This document shows positions 7,937 to 18,577 of a stretch of 64,000 nucleotides of DNA, piece by piece. Below the pieces are notes generated by a model. That model was not told the origin of the DNA. It did no database searches and saw only the letters and a program-made list of their open reading frames with translations. The DNA is from Thauera sedimentorum (GTDB taxonomy: Bacteria; Pseudomonadota; Gammaproteobacteria; Burkholderiales; Rhodocyclaceae), in NCBI RefSeq assembly GCF_014489115.1, contig NZ_JACTAH010000001.1, positions 620,001 through 684,000 on the forward strand. The letters are read 5' to 3'. The translations under genes and the position numbers were made by a program. Positions within the stretch are counted from its first letter, which is position 1. Every line of letters starts with the position of its first letter.

Positions 7937-9289
7937 ATGTACAAGCAATCGATTCTGCTGACGGCAATGCTCACCGCGCTTGCCGGCAGTGCCAGTGTTT
8001 TCGCCGCCGTGACCGCCGAAGAGGCGGCCGCGCTCAAGACCACGCTCACCCCGCTGGGTGGGGAGCGCGCCGGGAACAAGGACGGCAGCATTCCGGCCTG
8101 GGATGGCGGTCTGGTGAAGCCGGTGCAGGGCAAGAAGATGGGCGACATCCCGCTCGAAGTCTTCGCCGGCGACAAAGTGAGCTACCAGGTCACCGCCAAG
8201 AACATGGGCGAACATGCCGCCCTGCTGTCCGATGGCACCAAGGCGCTGCTGCAGAAGTACCCGGACAGCTTCCGCCTCGACGTCTATCCGACCCGGCGCA
8301 CCGGTGCCGCACCGCAGAAGGTTTACGACAACGTGGCGAAGAACGCCACGCGCTGCAAGACGACCGACAACGGCTACTCGCTGGAAGGCTGCATCGGCGG
8401 CACGCCTTTCCCGATTCCGAAGAGCGGTGTCGAGGTGATGTGGAACTACCTGCTGCGTACCGAGGCGCCGTCCATCGAGTACCGCTTCAAGAACATCGTG
8501 GGCAATGCAGACGGCTCGCACACGCTGGCCACCCGCAACGAAATCGCCTTCCAGTATCCGCCGTACTACGCGGACGCCACCCCTGAGAGCTGGTCCGGCG
8601 AGTACGCGATCCTGCGTTTCAACACGCTTGAGCCGCCTTTCAAGGCTGGTGAGTCACTGGTGATCCGCGACAGCATCGACCAGAAGAACGCCCGTCAGGC
8701 CTGGCAGTACCTGGTCGGCCAGCGCCGTGTGCGCCGCGCGCCGACGGTGGCCTACGACACGCCGGATTTCGTTGCGTCGGGCGCCAACTACTTTGACGAG
8801 GTGCAAGGCCTGTTCGGCTCGCTCGACCGTTACGAGTGGAAGCTGGTCGGCAAGCAGGAAATGCTGGTGCCCTACAACACCAACGGCTTCATTGCTGCCC
8901 CGGTCAAGGAGGCGCTTGCTGAGCACCACCTCAACCCGGATCACCTGCGCTGGGAGCGTCACCGCGTGTGGGTCGTCGAGGCCACGGTCGCGTCGGGCAA
9001 GCGTCACGCCGTGCCCAAGCGCCGCTATTACGTCGATGAGGACACCTGGCTGGTGGTCCTGATGGACGGCTACGATGCCGAAGGCAAACTGTGGCGCACC
9101 ACCCAGGTCACGCCCTTTGTCGTGCCCTCGATCCCGGCCACGCTGATCAAGACCGCCACCGTGTTCAACCTGCAGGCGAACACAATGAGTGTGATCCAGG
9201 CGCTCAATGAGGAGGACTTCCGCGTCGTGGAGCCCAAGCCGGAGACCTACTTCACCGGCGACGCGGTCGCCGCCGAAGCCTCCCGTTAA
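7937..9289 (+). CDS. DUF1329 family periplasmic protein
   Basis: A 450-residue protein with a signal peptide (cleavage near VFA-AV, residue 23) and the family's early signature LTPLGGERAGNKDGSIPAW. DUF1329 proteins are related in fold to the LolA/LolB lipoprotein carriers, with a half-barrel that holds acyl chains. A role as a periplasmic shuttle for a hydrophobic ligand is therefore plausible but unproven. AGAGGAG precedes the ATG, and the gene is 39 bases after DUF1302. Its steady pairing with DUF1302 and an RND/MMPL permease argues for one envelope transport complex. Confidence 0.85.
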   Translation: MYKQSILLTAMLTALAGSASVFAAVTAEEAAALKTTLTPLGGERAGNKDGSIPAWDGGLVKPVQGKKMGDIPLEVFAGDKVSYQVTAKNMGEHAALLSDGTKALLQKYPDSFRLDVYPTRRTGAAPQKVYDNVAKNATRCKTTDNGYSLEGCIGGTPFPIPKSGVEVMWNYLLRTEAPSIEYRFKNIVGNADGSHTLATRNEIAFQYPPYYADATPESWSGEYAILRFNTLEPPFKAGESLVIRDSIDQKNARQAWQYLVGQRRVRRAPTVAYDTPDFVASGANYFDEVQGLFGSLDRYEWKLVGKQEMLVPYNTNGFIAAPVKEALAEHHLNPDHLRWERHRVWVVEATVASGKRHAVPKRRYYVDEDTWLVVLMDGYDAEGKLWRTTQVTPFVVPSIPATLIKTATVFNLQANTMSVIQALNEEDFRVVEPKPETYFTGDAVAAEASR

Positions 9290-9372
9290 GCCGCCACCGG
9301 CATCCTCTGTTCCCGCTACCGCGCCGGCTTGCAGTACAGCCGGTGCGGCGGGTGGATTCGCGAGTCAAGACG

Positions 9373-10494
9373 ATGGTCATTACAGTTTCCGGCGCGCGGC
9401 GGCTCTTCCGGCTCTCCGCGGTTGCTCTCCTCTCCTGCTGTCTCGGCAGCGCCGTCGCGCAGGCCGGAACCCGTCAGGTACCTGATCTTCTCGATTTGCC
9501 CGCACGTGTCGATGCGCGGGCGCAGCATGGACTGCAGCTTGCCGTGGCACGGGCCGGCGACCGCCTGGTCGCGGTCGGTGTGCGAGGCAATGTCGTGCTT
9601 TCCGACGATGCCGGGCGCAGCTGGCGTCAGGCGCGTTCGGTGCCGGTCAGCGTCGCGCTGACCAGCGTGCACTTCGTATCGGCCAGCGAAGGCTGGGCGG
9701 CCGGACACGGGGGCATCGTGCTGCACAGCGCCGATGGCGGCGAAACCTGGAGCCGCCAGCTCGACGGCCGCCAGGCCGCCGCCCTGGTGCTGGACGAAGC
9801 GCGTGCCCGGCTCGCTGCCGGTGAAGAGCGTGCGGCGCGGGCGGTGCGCGACGCCGAGCGCATGGTGGAGGAGGGGCCGGACAAGCCGCTGCTCGGCGTG
9901 TATTTCGTCGATACGCAACGCGGCTACGTGGTTGGCGCCTACGGTCTGGCCTTTACCACTGCAGACGGCGGCAAGAGCTGGCAGTCGATTACCGGCCTCA
10001 TCCCGAACCCGCGTGGCAAGCATCTTTACCAAGTGCAGGTCGAGGGCGACGATGTGCTGATCGCCGGCGAGCAGGGCGCGCTGTTCCGCTCCACCGACGG
10101 CGGGACACAGTTCGCCGCACTGCAGACGCCGTATGCCGGCACCTTCTTCGGCGCGGTGATGGTCGATCACGAGCGTTTGCTGGCCTTCGGCTTGCGCGGC
10201 AACGCCTGGCTGAGCGAGGACGCCGGCCTGAGCTGGAACCAGGTGCCGATTGACCAGGACATCACCCTGACCACCGGCGCCCGCCTGCCCGACGGCAGCG
10301 TGGTTCTCGCCGACGAGAGCGGCCGTCTGCTGCGCAGCACCGACGGTGCGCGCAGCTTCCGCGCCCTGCCGCTGCCTGCGGCCACCGGCCTGACCGGCTT
10401 TGTGCCGGCCGCCGACGGCGCGCTGGTGGTGGCCGGGGCGCGCGGTCTGGCGCGCGTCGAGCAAAACCGGATTCTTGCGGAAGCCAAGCAATGA
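9373..10494 (+). CDS. YCF48/HCF136-like beta-propeller protein, exported
   Basis: A 373-residue secreted protein. After a signal segment (LFRLSAVALLSCCLGSAVAQAG) it carries six or seven Asp-box repeats of the S-x-D-x-G-x-[ST]-W type, such as LSDDAGRSW, HSADGGETW, TTADGGKSW, RSTDGGTQF and LSEDAGLSW. They predict a seven-bladed propeller like the photosystem II assembly factor YCF48. In non-phototrophs such proteins sit beside RND/MMPL permeases, where a periplasmic scaffold or adaptor role is likely. The start is uncertain: a GTG at 9343 adds ten residues, and neither has a strong ribosome site. The stop overlaps the next start (ATGA). Confidence 0.8.
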   Translation: MVITVSGARRLFRLSAVALLSCCLGSAVAQAGTRQVPDLLDLPARVDARAQHGLQLAVARAGDRLVAVGVRGNVVLSDDAGRSWRQARSVPVSVALTSVHFVSASEGWAAGHGGIVLHSADGGETWSRQLDGRQAAALVLDEARARLAAGEERAARAVRDAERMVEEGPDKPLLGVYFVDTQRGYVVGAYGLAFTTADGGKSWQSITGLIPNPRGKHLYQVQVEGDDVLIAGEQGALFRSTDGGTQFAALQTPYAGTFFGAVMVDHERLLAFGLRGNAWLSEDAGLSWNQVPIDQDITLTTGARLPDGSVVLADESGRLLRSTDGARSFRALPLPAATGLTGFVPAADGALVVAGARGLARVEQNRILAEAKQ

Positions 10495-12893
10495 GCCTAG
10501 CCCATACCCTTCCCGCCGCGCCGGTCTTCGTGCGCGAGTTGCAGGACTTCGACCCCCGATCGGGATCGCTGCTCGAGCGCCTGCTGTTCAACAACCGCGC
10601 CGTGGTGCTCATCTTCTGCGTGCTGGCCACCGTGCTGCTGGGCTACCAGGCGCTCGGACTGCGGCTGAATGCCGCGTTCGAGAAGATGATCCCGACCGGG
10701 CATCCCTACATCGTCAACTTCCTTGAGCATCGCAGCCAGCTTGCCGGCATGGGCAACAGTTTGCGCATTGCGGTCGAGGCGACCGATGGCGACATCTTCG
10801 ATGCGGACTACCTCGACACGGTGCGCAAGCTCAGTGACGAGCTCTTCCTGATGCCCGGCGTCGACCGCCCCTACATGAAGTCGCTGTGGGCGCCCGCGGT
10901 GCGCTGGACCGGCGTCACCGAAGAAGGCCTCGACGGTGGGCCGGTGATCCCCGACGACTATGACGGCTCGCCGGAAAGCCTAGAGCAGGTGCGCCTGAAC
11001 GTGGAGCGTTCCGGTGAAATCGGCCAACTGGTCGCTGCCAACTTCAAGTCCAGCATCGTGCTGGTGCCGCTGCAGGACCGCATCGCCGACACCGGCGAGC
11101 GCATTGACTACCACGCGCTGTCCATGCGCCTGGAAGAGCTGCGCGCCAGGTACGAGTCCGAAGGTATCCGCATTCACATCACCGGCTTTGCCAAAGTGGT
11201 CGGCGACCTGATCGACGGCCTGCAGCAGGTGATGGTGTTCTTCGCCGCCGCGATCGCCATCTGCACCGGCGTGCTGTTCTGGTACACCCGCTGCCTGCGC
11301 AGCACGCTGCTGGTGATGCTGTGTTCGCTGACTGCGGTGGTGTGGCTGTTCGGGCTGTTGCCCACGCTCGGCTACGAGCTTGATCCCTATTCGATCCTGG
11401 TGCCCTTCGTGGTGTTCGCCATCGGCATGAGCCACGGTGCGCAGAAGATGAACGGCATCATGCAGGACATCGGCCGCGGCACCCACCGGCTGGTGGCGGC
11501 GCGCTATACCTTCCGCCGTCTGTTCCTCACCGGCATGATTGCGCTGATCACCGATGCGGTCGGCTTCGCGGTGCTGATGGTGATCGACATTCCGGTCATC
11601 CAGGATCTCGCCGTCACCGCCAGCATTGGCGTCGCGGTGCTGATCTTCACCAACCTGATCGTGCTGCCGGTGCTGCTCTCCTACACCGGGGTGAGCGAGG
11701 CCGCCGCGCGCCGCAGCCATGAAGCGGAGCGACTGGAGCGGGGCGACACCGAGCACCGGCGCCACCCCTTCTGGGCCTTCCTCGATCTCTTCACCCAGCG
11801 CAAATGGGCCACCATCGGCGTTGCCGTGGGTGTGGCGCTCGGCGCGCTGGGCGTGGTCGGAGGCGCACAACTGCGCATCGGCGACACCGACCCCGGTGCG
11901 CCCGAGCTGCGTCCGGACTCGCGCTACAACCGCGACAACGCCTTCATCGGCGCCAACTACGCGGCCAGCAGCGATGTGTTCATCGTCATGGTGAAGACGC
12001 CGCAGTACGCCTGCGGGCAGTACGACACGCTGATGGCGGTCGATGCGCTCGAACGCGAATTGCAGCAACTGCCGGGCGTGGAAGGCACGAGCTCGCTGGC
12101 AGGGCTGGCCAAGGTCGCCAACGCGGGCATGAACGAAGGTAGCCTGAAGTGGTTCGAGATTCCGCGCTCGCAGGACATGCTGAACGCGATCATCACCCGC
12201 GCCCCGCGCGAGATGTTCAACCAGGACTGCAACCTGCTGACGGTGTACGCCTACCTGAAGGACCACAAGGCCGACACCCTGGCCAGCGTGGTTGCCACGG
12301 TCGAGGCGTTTGCGGCGCAGTACGGTACGGATGACGTGCGCTTCCTCAACGCGGCGGGCAATGCCGGCATCGAGGCGGCGACCAACATCGTCGTCGAGCG
12401 CGCCAACACGCAGATGCTTATCTTCGTGTATGCCGCGGTGATCATCCTGGCCTTCGTCAGTTTCCGCTCCTGGCGTGCGGTGGTGTGCGCGGTGGTGCCG
12501 CTGATGATCACCTCGGTGCTGTGCCAGGCGCTGATGGTGTGGCTCAACATCGGCGTCAAGGTGGCGACGCTGCCGGTGATCGCGCTCGGCGTGGGCATCG
12601 GCGTCGATTACGCGCTGTACGTGATGACCGTGGTGCTCGCACGCATGAAGGACGGCATGAGCCTGTCCGAGGCCTACTACAAGGCGCTGATCTTCACCGG
12701 CAAGGTCGTCGTGCTAACCGGCATCACGCTGGGCATCGCGGTGTCCACCTGGGCGTGGTCGCCGATCAAGTTCCAGGCCGACATGGGCATCCTGCTCGCG
12801 TTCATGTTCGTCTGGAACATGCTGGGTGCGCTCATCCTGCTGCCGGCCCTCAGCCACTTCCTGCTGCGGCCCACACGTGCCGCCGCGCTCTGA
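10491..12893 (+). CDS. MMPL/RND-family transporter
   Basis: An 800-residue RND-superfamily permease of the MMPL/HpnN kind. There are two equal halves, each with one helix (VVLIFCVLATVLLGYQALGL at about 36; WATIGVAVGVALGALGVVGG at about 440), a large periplasmic loop and then five helices. The second helix block includes GVGIGVDYALYVMTVVLARM, with the acidic residue expected for proton coupling. It overlaps the propeller gene by 4 nt and is the last member of the DUF1302-DUF1329-YCF48 group, for which it is the probable motor. Export of a lipid or hydrophobic aromatic is the most likely job; uptake cannot be excluded. Confidence 0.87.
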   Translation: MSLAHTLPAAPVFVRELQDFDPRSGSLLERLLFNNRAVVLIFCVLATVLLGYQALGLRLNAAFEKMIPTGHPYIVNFLEHRSQLAGMGNSLRIAVEATDGDIFDADYLDTVRKLSDELFLMPGVDRPYMKSLWAPAVRWTGVTEEGLDGGPVIPDDYDGSPESLEQVRLNVERSGEIGQLVAANFKSSIVLVPLQDRIADTGERIDYHALSMRLEELRARYESEGIRIHITGFAKVVGDLIDGLQQVMVFFAAAIAICTGVLFWYTRCLRSTLLVMLCSLTAVVWLFGLLPTLGYELDPYSILVPFVVFAIGMSHGAQKMNGIMQDIGRGTHRLVAARYTFRRLFLTGMIALITDAVGFAVLMVIDIPVIQDLAVTASIGVAVLIFTNLIVLPVLLSYTGVSEAAARRSHEAERLERGDTEHRRHPFWAFLDLFTQRKWATIGVAVGVALGALGVVGGAQLRIGDTDPGAPELRPDSRYNRDNAFIGANYAASSDVFIVMVKTPQYACGQYDTLMAVDALERELQQLPGVEGTSSLAGLAKVANAGMNEGSLKWFEIPRSQDMLNAIITRAPREMFNQDCNLLTVYAYLKDHKADTLASVVATVEAFAAQYGTDDVRFLNAAGNAGIEAATNIVVERANTQMLIFVYAAVIILAFVSFRSWRAVVCAVVPLMITSVLCQALMVWLNIGVKVATLPVIALGVGIGVDYALYVMTVVLARMKDGMSLSEAYYKALIFTGKVVVLTGITLGIAVSTWAWSPIKFQADMGILLAFMFVWNMLGALILLPALSHFLLRPTRAAAL

Positions 12894-12908
12894 ATCGGGG
12901 AACAGGAC

Positions 12909-13940
12909 ATGTACCGACATTTGCTGGTGCCGCTGGACGGCTCGGAGCTTGCCACGACCCTGGTGAGCGGCGCGCTGGAACTGGCCTGCGTGTGCGGGGC
13001 GCGCATCACCTTCTTCACCATGCGCGACGACTACGGTGCGAGCGACGAGGGCGCGCTGGTTCGCGCCATGGCGCCCGACACATTCAACGAGGTGGCCGCT
13101 GGACACGCCAACGCGATCATCGCCAAGGCGATCGCGGCGGCTGAGTCTTACGGCGTGCAGTGCGACGGGCTGGTGCGCACCGGCAGTCGCCCGTATGAGC
13201 TGATCGTCCAGGTGGCGCGCGAGCGAAGCTGCGACCTGATCTACATGGGGTCGCACGGTCGCCGCGGGCTGCGTGCCCTCCTGCCCGGCTCGCAGACGCA
13301 AAAGGTGATCGCGCATGCGAGTGTTCCGGTACTGGTGGCGACCGTCGAGACCAACAGCGTGGGCAATGCCTGCGATGCAGCGATCGCGATCATTCTTGAC
13401 GAGCACCGTGCGATCGCAGCCGTTTGCAACGGGCTGCGCGGCATGGCCACGCAACTGCGCACCGGTGCTGCGGTTGATCTCGCCTTCCTCGATGCGATGC
13501 TGCACTACCTGCGGAACTTTTCGGACGAACTGCATCATCCGAAGGAGGAGCAGTACCTGTTCGCCCGTCTCGCAGGGCGGAGCGTGGAGCTAGACGACGT
13601 GCTGGCCGTACTGGCACGCGAACACAGTGACGGCGCGGCTCAGCTCGCGCAGTTGGAGGAGCGCGTCGGACAGTGCCGCGGCGATGCTACCCGCAGGGCT
13701 GCGCAGGCACTCGCAGCGGACCTCGATGACTTCGTCGACGCACAATGGCGCCACCTCAGCGCCGAGGAAAAGATCGTGCTACCTGCCGCGCGGCGTCAGC
13801 TCAACGAAGTGGATTGGCAGCAGATCGGCGACGCATTCCGTCTCAATGGAGAGCTCTCGCTCGGCGGCGAGCGAGGTGTCGCCTTCGAGCGCCTGTTTGC
13901 CCGGTTGATGAACCAGGCGGCCGACGCGGCTTCCTGCTGA
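12909..13940 (+). CDS. UspA-hemerythrin fusion protein
   Basis: 343 residues in two domains. Residues 1 to about 145 are a universal stress protein (MYRHLLVPLDGSELA) with the ATP-binding G-x2-G-x9-GS pattern seen in GSHGRRGLRALLPGS. Residues about 158-300 look like a hemerythrin HHE domain: DEHRAI, DELHHPKEEQYLF, REHSDGA and WRHLSAEEKIVLP supply the His and Glu ligands for a di-iron site that could bind oxygen or NO. The fusion suggests a cytoplasmic protein joining nucleotide binding to oxygen or redox sensing. It follows the MMPL gene by 15 nt and precedes a chemoreceptor by 3 nt, so it may belong to the same transcript. Confidence 0.85.
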   Translation: MYRHLLVPLDGSELATTLVSGALELACVCGARITFFTMRDDYGASDEGALVRAMAPDTFNEVAAGHANAIIAKAIAAAESYGVQCDGLVRTGSRPYELIVQVARERSCDLIYMGSHGRRGLRALLPGSQTQKVIAHASVPVLVATVETNSVGNACDAAIAIILDEHRAIAAVCNGLRGMATQLRTGAAVDLAFLDAMLHYLRNFSDELHHPKEEQYLFARLAGRSVELDDVLAVLAREHSDGAAQLAQLEERVGQCRGDATRRAAQALAADLDDFVDAQWRHLSAEEKIVLPAARRQLNEVDWQQIGDAFRLNGELSLGGERGVAFERLFARLMNQAADAASC

Positions 13941-13943
13941 CTG

Positions 13944-15533
13944 ATGCGTCGGAGCATGGCGATGCGCCGGTGGACGAGTGGCAGGCTTGCTGTGCCGCTG
14001 GCCGTGGCGACGACTTCCGTGGCTGCCGCGCAGGCAGGTGCCGCAAGCGGGCCCGAGCGATGGGTGTGGGGGACGCTCGCTGTGCTGGTAGCGATACTTG
14101 CACTATGGCGGGCCTCCTGCGAGGAGCGGGCGGTCGCCGTCGCCATCGAGCGCATTCGAGCACAACTCGACGACCATGTGCAGGTTGGAGGTGGCGTAAC
14201 AGCGTCAATTGCGCGGCTCGAAACCGTGCTGGCGGAGAAGGTCGCATGCGCCGAACGGATGAGCATATTGGCACGCGAGCTGACCGTTGCCACCGGCAGC
14301 CTCGTGTCGAGTTTTACCGACATCGTCGCCGCGGCTGATCGTCAGTCGCTCCTCGTCGGGCAGGCGACGGACGAGGTAAAGGCGATGGCCGTGCGCGCCC
14401 AGGGGACGTCGGCGCAGGCACAGGGCCTCGCCGCGTCATCCGCTGCGGCAAGCGAGCGCGCCGCTGACGGCGGCACGCAAGTGCATTTCATATCGGGAGT
14501 GATGCACGAACTCGCGAGCGCGGTAGCGGCGGCGGGCACGGAGTTCGACCACGTGAGGGCGCAGGTGTCGCGCATAGGCGAAATCGTGGCGATCATCCGC
14601 GAAATCGCCGGACAGACCAATCTGCTGGCCCTCAACGCCGCGATCGAGGCTGCCCGAGCCGGTGAGCAGGGGCGCGGGTTTGCCGTGGTGGCCGACGAGG
14701 TGCGCAAGCTCGCCGAGCGCACCGGCGCGGCTACCTTGAGCGTGGGTGAGATCATCGGCGCGATCGGTGAAGGCATTGATCGGCTGCATCACGGGATTGC
14801 GGCAGCCGGTGCGGGCACTCAGGACGGTGTCGCCCGAGCGACCGATGCGACGCGTGTGCTCGACGATGTTGCAGATGCCGCGAAAGAGACGGCAGTGGCG
14901 GTGCGGCGGATCGCCGAGACCGCGAGTACCGAGGCGCAAAGCGCGGGACGATTCGTCGAGGACACCGGCGGTATCGCGCAACTTGCCGGCGAACTCGACG
15001 AGCGAGTGAACCTTTGCAACGGCGGGCTGCGTGAGCTGATGATGGGCTTGGTAGACCTGAAGTGCCTTGCGAGCACGCTCGACGTGGGACGCGACGCCAT
15101 GGCCGCGATGCTCGACGCCATCGAGGAGACTCGCGCGCACAACATCCTTGTGCTCAACGCACGCGAGTCGGCGCAGGCGATCCCGCACATGGAGCGCATC
15201 GCGGCTCTCGACCTGGAGGTCGATGGGCATCTCGACTGTGTACAGGCCTCCGCGGAAGTCGCGCAAGAGCTTCGGGAGCTAAGGCGTGCGCTTGCGGAAT
15301 ACCGTCGAGCGCGCGACGAACTGCTTGGCGCTGTGCGTGGCGGTACGCTGGAGTCGGTGCGCGAAAGCGGCTCGGCTCGCGTTAGACTGGCTTACCGCGC
15401 GCTGAAGGAGGCCTATGCGGCGCTCGCTTCGCGAGCCGCGGCTGCGGCAGCGCAGAAAGGCGCGCGGTCGCCGATCGACAAAGACAAGCAGAACCGGACG
15501 CGAGTTGCGGCATTGAACATGCCTCGCCAGTGA
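13944..15533 (+). CDS. Methyl-accepting chemotaxis protein with an extra C-terminal helical domain
   Basis: A 529-residue chemoreceptor. Two N-terminal hydrophobic segments (about 13-33 and 38-54) have almost no loop between them, so there is no periplasmic sensor. The conserved signalling hairpin reads [42 protein letters not shown] at about 215-255, so it should couple to CheA/CheW. Behind the signalling part lies an Ala/Glu/Arg-rich helical region (about 385-505), with [14 protein letters not shown] and [13 protein letters not shown], that resembles a four-helix bundle. Sensing is therefore probably cytoplasmic or at the membrane. Lying beside the phenol activator, it is a candidate for taxis toward aromatic compounds. 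Confidence 0.85.
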   Translation: MRRSMAMRRWTSGRLAVPLAVATTSVAAAQAGAASGPERWVWGTLAVLVAILALWRASCEERAVAVAIERIRAQLDDHVQVGGGVTASIARLETVLAEKVACAERMSILARELTVATGSLVSSFTDIVAAADRQSLLVGQATDEVKAMAVRAQGTSAQAQGLAASSAAASERAADGGTQVHFISGVMHELASAVAAAGTEFDHVRAQVSRIGEIVAIIREIAGQTNLLALNAAIEAARAGEQGRGFAVVADEVRKLAERTGAATLSVGEIIGAIGEGIDRLHHGIAAAGAGTQDGVARATDATRVLDDVADAAKETAVAVRRIAETASTEAQSAGRFVEDTGGIAQLAGELDERVNLCNGGLRELMMGLVDLKCLASTLDVGRDAMAAMLDAIEETRAHNILVLNARESAQAIPHMERIAALDLEVDGHLDCVQASAEVAQELRELRRALAEYRRARDELLGAVRGGTLESVRESGSARVRLAYRALKEAYAALASRAAAAAAQKGARSPIDKDKQNRTRVAALNMPRQ

Positions 15534-15553
15534 TCCGGGCGGGAGCGAGACGG

Positions 15554-17236
<1,683 letters not shown>

Positions 17237-17255
17237 GGCGTACAGGGCGCGCGCA

Positions 17256-17275
17256 CGGTATCCGCTCGGATACCG
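17256..17275. other. Hairpin after the activator gene
   Basis: CGGTATCC-GCTC-GGATACCG is a perfect 8-bp stem with a 4-base loop, 20 bases after the activator stop, and flanking CG-rich bases could extend it. No T-run follows, so it is not a standard rho-independent terminator, though it may slow transcription or protect the 3' end. Confidence 0.4.
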
Positions 17276-17413
17276 CGCGAACGATTGTCCAGTATCGCTT
17301 TTCCCGTTCCACATCCACCGTTGCGAGGACGCCCCTGCGCTTGACCCGTAGGGCGATCCGCGAAGGGCTGCCTGCGCTCGTTGTTCAGTTGCCCCGGATT
17401 GCTGCATTGCAGC

Positions 17414-17449
17414 TTGACCAATTTGTAAGCCAGACAGGGTCGATGGACC
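17414..17449. promoter_or_regulatory. Candidate upstream activating sequences for the sigma-54 activator
   Basis: TTGACCAATTTGTAAG (17414-17429) resembles the TTGATCAATTGATCAA-like enhancer sites of XylR/DmpR/TbuT proteins. A second element, GGTC-GATG-GACC (17438-17449), is an interrupted palindrome. They lie about 80-115 bases before the -24 box, a normal enhancer distance. Assignment is by resemblance and position only. Confidence 0.35.
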
Positions 17450-17495
17450 AAAACGTCATCCAGGGGCGTAGTACAAGATGGTGGGGGAAATCATT

Positions 17496-17508
17496 CAAGT
17501 AATTGAAA
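17496..17508. promoter_or_regulatory. Candidate IHF site
   Basis: Read on the minus strand, TTTCAATTACTTG differs from the IHF core WATCAANNNNTTR at one position. It lies in an AT-rich tract between the candidate enhancers and the -24 box, where DNA bending by IHF assists DmpR/XylR-type promoters. This is a prediction from sequence and position. Confidence 0.35.
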
Positions 17509-17526
17509 GTTAAAGAATGTTATGAA

Positions 17527-17544
17527 CTGGCACGGTCTCTGCAA
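17527..17544 (+). promoter_or_regulatory. Sigma-54 (-24/-12) promoter
   Basis: CTGGCACGGTCTCTGCAA has the invariant GG (17529-17530) and GC (17541-17542) exactly ten bases apart and matches the TGGCAC-N5-TTGC consensus with one change (C for the first T of the -12 box). Transcription should start near 17554, about 84 bases before the dioxygenase ATG. With a DmpR-type activator encoded directly upstream, this is the inducible promoter of the phenol hydroxylase operon. Confidence 0.85.
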
Positions 17545-17637
17545 TAAGTAAAATTGAATCGAGAAGAAAAAATGTTGATGCGCAGGCTGGACGAGCATCG
17601 ACGGCGATTCATCCACGAACGTGAGGAGACCAAGACA

Positions 17638-18567
17638 ATGGCCATGACAGGTGTGCTTCGACCGGGTCACGCGCAAGTGCGTGTGCTCAATCTTGAAGAG
17701 AGCGTGCGTTTCTATCGCGACGTGCTCGGGCTGGTGGAGACAGGGCGCGATGCGCAGGGGCGTGTGTACTTCAAGTGCTGGGACGAGCGCGATCACAACA
17801 GTTACATCATTCGCGAAGCGGATAGCGCCGGGCTCGACTTCTTCGGCTTCAAGGTGCTCGATACCGCAACCCTTGATCGTCTGGAGGCCGACCTTCGCGC
17901 CTACGGGCTTGCCACGACCCGCATTCCGGCCGGCGACCTGCTGGAGACGGGCGAGCGTGTGCGCTTCGAGCTGCCCTCCGGTCACCTGATCGAGCTGTAC
18001 GCCGAGAAGACCGCAGTCGGCAACGGGATTGACGAGGTCAATCCGGCGCCGTGGTCGCAACAGCGCGAGCATGGCATCGCTCCGGTGCGTCTGGACCATG
18101 CGCTGCTCTACGGCCCGAACGTGGCGGAAGTGCAGAAGATCTTCGTCGATGTGCTGGGCTTCTACCTCGTCGAGCGCGTGCTGACGCCGGACGGGGAGGG
18201 CAACGCGGCGATCTGGTTGTCGTGTTCGCACAAGGTGCACGACATCGCCTTCGCCGAGTATCCCGAGAAGGGCAAGCTGCACCACTGCTCCTTCATGATG
18301 GAAACCTGGGAGCAGGTGCTGCGCGCCGGCGACATCATGTCGATGAACAAAGTCGCGGTCGACATCGGCCCCACCCGTCATGGCGTGACCCGCGGCTGCA
18401 CGATCTACGCCTGGGACCCTTCCGGCAACCGCTTCGAGACCTTCATGGGCGGCTATCAACCCTACCCCGACTACAAGCCGCTGACCTGGACCTTCGACAA
18501 CTTCGGCCAGGGGCTCGACTACCCGCAGCGCAAGCTGCACGAGACCTTCCTCACGGTTGTGACCTGA
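17638..18567 (+). CDS. dmpB: Catechol 2,3-dioxygenase
   Basis: A 309-residue extradiol dioxygenase that opens catechol between C2 and C3 to give 2-hydroxymuconic semialdehyde. The match to XylE/DmpB runs end to end: GVLRPGHAQVRVL at the start, RLDHALLYG, LHHCSFMMETWE and DPSGNRFETFMGG. Fe(II) ligands are His154, His216 and Glu267 by alignment to the known His153/His214/Glu265. I prefer the ATG at 17638, preceded by GAGGAG; a frame open from 17554 would add a 28-residue tail without family support. It leads the sigma-54 operon, ahead of phenol hydroxylase. In Pseudomonas dmp the dioxygenase comes after the hydroxylase. Confidence 0.95.
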   Translation: MAMTGVLRPGHAQVRVLNLEESVRFYRDVLGLVETGRDAQGRVYFKCWDERDHNSYIIREADSAGLDFFGFKVLDTATLDRLEADLRAYGLATTRIPAGDLLETGERVRFELPSGHLIELYAEKTAVGNGIDEVNPAPWSQQREHGIAPVRLDHALLYGPNVAEVQKIFVDVLGFYLVERVLTPDGEGNAAIWLSCSHKVHDIAFAEYPEKGKLHHCSFMMETWEQVLRAGDIMSMNKVAVDIGPTRHGVTRGCTIYAWDPSGNRFETFMGGYQPYPDYKPLTWTFDNFGQGLDYPQRKLHETFLTVVT

Positions 18568-18577
18568 GGGTCTCGCC

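Noticed and set aside
5984..8521. 845-codon open frame on the minus strand
   Set aside because: It lies opposite DUF1302 and DUF1329, has no family resemblance, and is explained by codon bias in GC-rich DNA. The plus-strand genes have signal peptides and ribosome sites.
17554..17637. Extension of catechol dioxygenase to the ATG at 17554
   Set aside because: It would begin at or before the expected sigma-54 transcription start and adds residues absent from the family.
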